Assembly (NCBI GenBank): GCA_024449915.1
Contig: JAMZAV010003072.1
Coordinates: 1-64,000, forward strand
DNA from: Sweltsa coloradensis
Taxonomy: Eukaryota > Arthropoda > Insecta > Plecoptera > Chloroperlidae
Length of the DNA: 64,000 bases
Reading direction: 5' to 3'
The notes beneath the pieces were generated by a model that worked only from the letters and a program-made list of their open reading frames with translations, was not told the DNA's origin and did not search any database. This document shows, in pieces, positions 57,951 to 64,000 of this stretch. Position numbers and translations under genes: made by a program. The first letter of the stretch is position 1; each line of letters starts with the position of its first letter.

Positions 57951-59379
57951 GTTATATAACTGAGTGGGTAGACTCTAAATACAATTTATTTATTTGATTG
58001 ATATGAGACCTACCGTTCTAGTTACGAGATTCAAAAGCCTGTTTACATCTAATTAGGCCTAGCGCACGCAAATTACGCGAATCAGAAAGATACATCCACT
58101 TGGTAGAATTAAAATTAAAACCAATCACAACCCGGACCGTCCATGTTAAAGTGGGAAAAGTCTCTCCGCCCTTTACAAAGTTCTAGGTTATGTCAATCAC
58201 AAATACACTTGTCGGTCATGTCAAACAGACCGGCCCCTAGGCCAGGTGTAACACAACGAACCTACGACCCCTCAGGTAATCGATAAGCTCTCGTTGGATA
58301 CTTCTCTAAATAGTTAAACTTCGAAAAATAACATTTAATAAACAAAAACATACTCGGCGATGGGTCGCCTAATTAAAGTGAAACACGATTTCTGATCTCA
58401 CTTGGAAGTAAAAATTAATTAAGAATAAAACAACTGATCAAGACTAAAATCACTCAAACTTGAATGATTACTCTACCTAGGCGTGAACCTGGTACTCAAG
58501 TCTAAAGTTACCTAACCAGTTCATAACACACTCCTATAACTCACCAAGACCCACAAAATTGAGAAATCGTACAACAGCGAAGACAAACATCTCTGAAATA
58601 CAACTTATAATTTATACTAGATCTAGGATGACATTACAACAGACAATCAACGGTTCATAAGTTAAACCAGAACGGGCTATATTGCATGACACAAATGAAT
58701 TTCCTTCATTGACAAGGAATACATTTCAAACCCTACCTATCAGTACTGATGTCTAAAAGCGAAATGGATATCCAGTTAAGATATCTCTTGGTCTGATGGA
58801 CAACAGTAAAGTTTCCCGAAAATTTATGGAAATATAATTGTTAATAAAACTTAATTTAAATACTCATCACAAATGATCATGACTCCCATCGAAACCTTAT
58901 GACGTCGAAGAAGTCCGACGTGTAGTTCCGTAACTTGCTGCGTATTTGTAGACGATCGTAGTCTTGTATTGAAGATCCTGTCTTGAGTTCGTATCCCGGC
59001 TGTGATTACTCTTGAGTTCAACTTTCCCTTGATAATGTTTGAGCGGTGATAAAATACGATATTTTATCGTGCGAATAACTCAACTCCGACCGTACGTTTT
59101 TTAATGTTTCACACTTGCCCGATATCAGCATTCCAAGTCCAACAACCAAGTTTTTCCTGTATCTCACACGGTAAACTGTCAGACGTTCAATAATGTAAAC
59201 ACGCCTACTTTTATCGGCTCAGTTCTGTTCTTACCCGTCTTTATTACCAAAGCACTTCGTTCGACGTTGCTGGCTCAGGCACTCACGAATGTTCCGAGTT
59301 CTTATTGTTGATGTTATCTCTAAGCTCTTTGCAATTAAAATTCGCCATTTTATTCTTTTTTTTTTCATTTTTTTATTTA
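57951..59379. other. Interior of the 5.4-kb hAT-like element, no gene seen
   Basis: No ORF or conserved motif was recognised. The last 40 bases before 59380 are T-rich. Confidence 0.4.
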
Positions 59380-60065
59380 ACGGTGGGCTACGGCAAGGTA
59401 GTGTGATGTCACCTACATTATTTACCGTTGTTATGGATAACATACTGCGTAAAGTTGAACCCACAGAAAGTGAAACATCTAAAACTATGATATTTGCAGA
59501 TGATATAGTGAGATGGGGAGATACCATTGAAGAAGTACAGAAGAGCGTAGATAGATGGAATGAGGAAACACTGAAGTTTAACATGAAAATAAGCATTGAA
59601 AAGAGTGAAACATTAATAGTAACGAAGAAAAGTAAACAAAATCAAAAGAAGATAATACTACGGGGTGAAGAGCTGGCCATTGCAGAAGCATTTAAATACC
59701 TCGGAAGTATACTAACAAAGGACGCAAAATCAATAATATCAAGGAGAATTATATTAGCAGACAAATTTTACCAAAGTGTACGTAAACTATTATGGAAAGA
59801 AGAAATATCATCCAGGTGCAAGATGTTATTGTACAAAATGTATTTCCTCCCAATAATATCATATGCATCCGTGACATGGACAATAGGAGGAAAAGAAGAC
59901 AGCAGATTACAAGCAGCAGAGATGAAATTTTTAAGGAGTTCTGTAGCCTTAACAAAAATAGACAAGGTACGGAGCAAAACAATAAGAAACAAACTAGGAG
60001 TGGAAAGTTTACGAAATAAAATAGGAAAGAACGACTTCGATGGTATGGGCACGTACGAAGAATGA
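59289..60065 (+). pseudogene. LINE reverse transcriptase, C-terminal half
   Basis: The LINE portion begins at GLRQGSVMSPTLFTVVMD (about residue 32 of the frame), followed by MIFADDIVRWG (FADD at 59493-59504), KSETLIV, FKYLGSIL, and LYKMYFLPIISYASVTWT. It ends in the RLQAAEMKFLRSSVALTKIDKV segment characteristic of endonuclease-RT proteins of RTE/I-type LINEs. A frameshift near 60045 moves the rest to 60103-60312. The first 30 codons are host sequence. Confidence 0.9.
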
Positions 60066-60402
60066 AACAAGATAGAATACCAAGAAGAGAATTTGAACAC
60101 ACATGGGGGGAGTAAGAAGAGTTGGACGCCCAAGAGATAGATGGAGGGACCAAATAAAATGGAACATTGAAGAAAGAGGAAAATCATGGGAAAGAATTAA
60201 TGAAGAAAGACTCTGGGAGGATAGAAAGAAATGGAGAGAACTGGTAGAAATGCCTGTCATAGAAGACATCGAAGTAGATGAGGAGGTGTTGAGCCTGGCT
60301 AGCAAACACTGAAAGTCCACAGCCCGAGAAATTGGTGATACGTCACCCCCCGACCTGACTTATGTTGGAACCGGGTGTTTGATTATTATTATTATTCTTC
60401 AA
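59380..60402 (+). mobile_element. 5'-truncated LINE (RTE/I-like) with (ATT)n tail
   Basis: LINE coding starts within the RT at GGLRQGSVMSP (59382) and ends with GAACCGGGTGTTTGATTATTATTATTATT at 60369-60400. The tail of short ATT repeats is typical of RTE or I-type LINEs. The copy is 5'-truncated in the RT palm. Confidence 0.88.
60103..60312 (+). pseudogene. LINE ORF2, C-terminal tail
   Basis: RRVGRPRDRWRDQIK and LWEDRKKWRELVE are the conserved GRPR.RW.D and DR..WR tail motifs of these LINE proteins. It continues the RT half after a frameshift. Stop at 60312, about 57 nt before the final GAACCGGGTGTTTGATT. Confidence 0.85.
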
Positions 60403-61721
60403 CTAAATGCATTTACGAATTCCGAAACCAATTTACATAAAAACTAAGCCTCGGCCAAGATATCGAATGGTAATTAACTGTTCCTTATATGTTCCTATAT
60501 TTGGATTCATAAACAATATTATCCTCACCGATTTCCTTTTTATAATATTTCAATCTGTATTTCGTTGTAATACAACCACCAAACCTTGCTTGCGTTATCG
60601 CGTCCTAAACTCCAGGCTACGCGAATATAATCTTTCTCGGTTCCTTTAAAATCCCAACTAACTCTCGGTCCAGATATCGAATGGTTCTAACCCTTTCTGG
60701 TTATCGATGCTGTCTTTTATCAAGTCCGTAGGTTTATTAATATGCTCCTAAAGCATGCAAAAGTTCGTTTACTCACGTATCCCTGGGCTGGGCTAGCCTT
60801 ATAAATGTACCTCGGTTGGTTATCGTTTTCGTTGATTTCTGGTATTTCTTCTTGGCAGATCGCCGTTCACTTTCGATTATCACTTTCGCAGATTTTTTAA
60901 CACGCGTTTTTCTATATCCAAAGTGTTCTTTCCTAGTACACTTTCCCTAAGTTTTACGCAACGTCTCAAATCGCCCACGCACACGACCGATTTCCAACTT
61001 CACGTCTCAAAGCTCTCACGACACACTGCCGACAAACGCCGCTCTCAACAATCAAAAAACCGATCGTAGCGTTATGATAACCAATCAAAGACCAGCACAC
61101 AGCGTCATTAAACTGAACTAGGTCCAAACAAATGTCCGGGTGACGCTACATGCGAAAATGATGAAATATGACCTTGGCATTTTCTAGAATTTAATAAAAT
61201 AGATTGACATAGATTTTATATTAAAATTGTTAAACTTAAGTGAATCACATGATTCTTTTTATGAAATCAAATGAAATTTTCTCTAGTTTCTGATTTAAAT
61301 CAAACCCGTTCTGTATTATTAGTATTTAATTAGTTTATACATGGTTTCCACATTTAACCCAGTTGCCTCAGTAGTAGCCTCGAACCAGCTCATGAAAAAT
61401 ACACATCTCTCCTTCCACTGACCAACGACATCGACTTCGAGATACAAATCGATCTTCGACCGACCAAAGCCAAAAGACCTAAGTACACTCAGAGAGAGGC
61501 CGTATAGTCTCACAGGCCCTAGGTGTGCAATGTCTGAAGCTAAAAACACTGATGGGATAAATAGGCCTAGCCTAGACCTACTGCATTGGTTAAGTCTCTC
61601 CCTAAAATGCTAATAGGTCCTAGGCCTAGGCCTTGCCTGGTAATTATGAATTAATTGAGTTCACCTGGCCCTAGGCCTAGGATCCTACTGGGCTTAGGCC
61701 TAGCTCTAGGAATTTTGATAA
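60403..61721. other. Interior of the 5.4-kb hAT-like element, no gene seen
   Basis: The words CTCGGCCAAGATATCGAATGGT (60450-60470) and TCTCGGTCCAGATATCGAATGGT (60663) are a direct repeat pair. TAGGCCTA-type words become dense from 61560. No coding sequence was seen. Confidence 0.45.
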
Positions 61722-61724
61722 TAA

Positions 61725-62124
61725 TGCCCAGTTCACAGAGAGTCCTAGTCGTAGTCGTAGTCAAAGCAATGGTTTTAACAAAGAACTTCGCGTAAAGATG
61801 GTCATTTATTGTCGAAGCTCTTTGGCATTTGGATGTGACGTCATCCACGTAAAACCTTGATAGAAACGGGAACCGGAAGTAGTCTCTCAATTGACTCTCA
61901 ACATAGTAGCGCAACTGACTCGAGTAGGAATCATCTCATAGGTCGGTTGTAAGTGACGTATTGTATTGTATTTATTTTTGTAAAGCTGACCCCTTGCACA
62001 GCGTGTTCAAGCTCTGATTCGCTCGTCGCAAGAATAAGAATACGACGTGTTCCCTATACTTTACCATTGCTTGCGACTAGGACTACAACTATGACTACGA
62101 CTACGACTTTATGTGAACTGGGCA
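61725..62124. mobile_element. MITE, 400 bp, TAA-flanked
   Basis: Ends TGCCCAGTTCACA and complement TGTGAACTGGGCA are flanked by TAA (61722-61724, 62125-62127), the target type of PIF/Harbinger elements. Both arms then carry GTCGTAGTCGTAGTC-type repeats and the word AAGCAATGGT, extending the inverted repeat to about 50 bp. Confidence 0.82.
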
Positions 62125-62127
62125 TAA

Positions 62128-62585
62128 AAGCACATTTTACCCTATTTAGCCTAGCATAACATCTTGGCCTAGGCCCTGTCAAAAACAAATTTAAGCTAAC
62201 AAAGCCTAGGCCAATATTAGTACCGGTAGCTCTAGGCTAGTGACTCTAGGGTAGCTAGGGCCTAGCTGGCTGGTTGTTTAGTTTCAGGGCCATTAGAGTT
62301 TTGCGATAGACTTGCAGCCATTTTCCACCCTAATTTAGGATATAGGCCTACACCGCCTCTTTTGATTTTCCCCACCCGACCCGACAATCCAGTGCAGTTT
62401 ACTACCTGAACCCAATCCGAGCTAAAAAACCTCACCCAACCCACACCAAAAACCCGCATAGTGCTACTGTGCTAAAAGTTTGTACTGTAATTTCGGTGCT
62501 CTCGATCTCGAATCTCGCTCGAGATTCAAGATTTTGTCAAATTCTCACTCGCTCGACTTGAAAAATCCCTTCTCGCACAGCCCAA
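62128..62585. other. Right end of the 5.4-kb hAT-like element
   Basis: TAGGCCTA-rich, then TCTCGATCTCGAATCTCGCTCGAG subterminal words before the end at 62585. No gene. Confidence 0.5.
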
Positions 62586-62779
62586 TTGATTACACATGCG
62601 GCGATTATCGATATTCAAATTCATATCGATCTGCAACCCTAATTAATATCGTATGATTATCGCGATAATATTGAATTGATGTTATCGATATATATATACG
62701 TAGGTACGATTATCATTGACATCCCTAGTTATAGCCAATGAGTAATGATAACTGAAGACAAGAATGAGGACAACAAAAC

Positions 62780-62900
62780 CCATGCTTATGCGGGATTCAA
62801 ACCCGCGTCCTCCCAGTGTCATATGCTTCGGACCTGCGCCCCAATCATATGAGACACTTCCTGAAGTACATGACTTTGAAAAGAGTCCCGATACCAATAC
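62780..62900 (-). mobile_element. tRNA-derived SINE fragment
   Basis: The minus strand reads GGGGCGCAGGTCCGAAGC...GACGCGGGTTTGAATCCCGC, a T-arm/B-box with a complete GCGGG/CCCGC stem. The words GCGGGATTCGAG and CAGACCTGCGCCCCATG at 44333-44395, inside the TA-flanked element, belong to the same family. Confidence 0.6.
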
Positions 62901-62998
62901 ATTAATGACCGAAAAAAATATTGATCACACCAATGCTACTCAAACTATTCATACAGAATACACACACATAATGCTGAGATTGTGCATGAAGTACTTGC

Positions 62999-63190
62999 CT
63001 GTAATGTGTTGCGCTGATCGTGCAGCAGAGCGCGGTCTTCAAGCAGGTGATCTAGAGTCCTAGTAGCTTCGAACCTACTGATTGCAACCTCCAATTCCTG
63101 GTTGAAAAAAGTTTGCAACCGACTGCTTGAGGTGCCCTGACCTTGATTTAGACGTCGTTCCTGAGCTGTCTTCTGCACGGCCAGAGCATC
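62999..63190 (-). CDS. KIF4: KIF4-like chromokinesin, exon 1 in the window
   Basis: A 192-bp exon (64 codons, phase 0 at both ends) has acceptor tttgtgcag and a GC donor (CAG|GCAAGT), so the following 20-kb intron is of the GC-AG type. It reads DALAVQKTAQERRLNQGQG, then LQTFFNQELEVAISRFEATR and HLLEDRALLHDQRNTLQ. In KIF4 the order A(M)QK..., NE(I/L)EV..S..EA.R, (H)L..LLEDR is conserved and precedes the DLQQKL segment of the next exon. Earlier exons with the motor domain must lie beyond 64000. Confidence 0.87.
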
Positions 63191-64000
63191 CTGCACAAAA
63201 TTTCACGTATACAGTATTTGTTTTATCAATGCGGCAATTCTCTGCCAAGAATTTAGTCTTTACTAATAGTAATACTAGTTGAGATGTTAACACCAGAAGC
63301 ATTTCAACAAATGTACGATGGAGGGAGGGAACATGCCAAATATGTCAGTCTCAGCCGCCAGAGGCATTTTCTTTCTCCTTATGTGACGTTTTGGACGCCT
63401 GTAAATAGTTTTAGAATCAAACATTAGCTTTAACCCGAGAGTAGTCATGCACAGGTTTGCTCGTTAGTAGTCAGTCGTGCTTGGTCTTTTTAACCGCATA
63501 AAATGTTATTGGAAAAATTACTGCATTGACTTGTTAATATGATGGTAAGATACTAACATTATATTTTATAATGTAGGCCCTAAATATTTTAAATAGAGAT
63601 GGGCCGATTCCAGATTTAACTGATTCCGATTCTTAAATTATTGTGTGCCATTCCAATTCTAACGATTCCGATTGTTATACTAACCAAGCTTAGACATAGC
63701 CTGTAAATAAACACAAATATGTACGAAGGTTTGATACTAGAATAATGTAAGGAATTATATTACAGGTGTGCAAAGCTCCGAAAAAATCGAATCTAAATCA
63801 AATCTTTTAATATTAGAATCCGAAATCGTAAAAATTTGAAGTATTCAAAAGATTTTGAATCCGGCGCCAAACACCCGAGAAACTGGCAAATATACTGATA
63901 GGTTGATTTTATAGTTTGCAATCGATCATGCGACAACATGGCCGCCGCGTACGTAAAAGAAGAATTTCTGTTCGTGTCTTGTTGTTAAAGAAAATGCAAT
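63191..64000. other. Upstream intron, no gene seen
   Basis: At 63595-63680 TAGAGATGGGCCGATTCC followed by repeated GATTCCGATT may be one end of a hAT-type element cut by the window edge. No exon was recognised. Confidence 0.4.

Larger units (their letters stand above)
57155..62585. mobile_element. hAT-like element, 5.4 kb, inside the stack
   Basis: Ends TAGGGCTGTGCGA (57155) and TCGCACAGCCCAA (62573-62585) are flanked by TTGATTAC (57147-57154, 62586-62593). Subterminal CTCGA/TCGAG words are enriched at both ends (57240-57340, 62500-62560). It contains a SINE-like piece (57571), a LINE (59380-60402) and a MITE (61725). Confidence 0.88.
52505..62731. mobile_element. Outer dispersed element carrying nested insertions
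   Basis: The outermost layer starts AGGGTTGCC..TTTGATAATCG (52505) and ends CGATTATCATTGACATCCCT (62706-62725), imperfect inverted ends of a hAT-like type. No target duplication is visible. Its own sequence survives at about 52505-52586, 53189-53604, 56834-57146 and 62594-62725 and matches copy 1 at 1565-2400. The rest is later insertions. Confidence 0.75.

Overview
This is eukaryotic, AT-rich, repeat-dense DNA from an animal. It has spliced exons with canonical borders, many classes of non-LTR retrotransposon, one Ty3/Gypsy element, a Penelope-type fragment, tRNA-derived SINEs and many hAT-type DNA transposons. The frequent TAGGCCTA-type motif, the transposon mix and the host gene suggest a marine invertebrate, perhaps an echinoderm or hemichordate. 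That assignment is inference, not proof.

Host gene: five exons on the minus strand (62999-63190, 42868-43006, 35038-35174, 15313-15426, 3057-3244) read in this order as consecutive pieces of the coiled-coil stalk of a KIF4-type chromokinesin. Splice phases match at every junction. The four introns are about 20.0, 7.7, 19.6 and 12.1 kb. Nearly everything else in the window is intronic and consists of mobile elements. The motor domain exons would lie beyond 64000 and the C-terminal exons before position 1. The last exon (3057-3244) has reading-frame disruptions.

Layout: 0.4-1.0 kb hAT MITE; 3.8-6.7 kb LINE remnant; 8.2-8.5 kb 97-bp tandem repeat; 9.2-13.9 kb nearly full-length CR1/L2-like LINE (ORF1 and ORF2, frameshifted); 17.1-17.5 kb almost perfect 174-bp hairpin; 18.8-23.1 kb second LINE split by a 2.0-kb DNA transposon that still holds transposase remnants; 24.4-25.8 kb R4/Dong-like LINE with a restriction-like endonuclease; 26.5-31.0 kb decayed Ty3/Gypsy retrotransposon with LTRs; 33.6-34.5 and 36.1-36.9 kb two hAT MITEs; 39.8-41.1 kb 73-bp satellite; 42.5-42.75 kb palindromic MITE; 43.05-43.48 kb Penelope GIY-YIG fragment; 44.1-47.3 kb two copies of one TA-flanked element in inverted orientation; 48.1-50.4 kb Jockey-like LINE; 52.5-62.7 kb a nested stack of at least five DNA transposons and one LINE.

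Some stretches (about 24-31 kb and parts of the satellite) show homopolymer-length noise that looks like poor consensus quality, so frameshifts should be read with caution. No bacterial-type genes, rRNA genes, CRISPR arrays or operons were seen.
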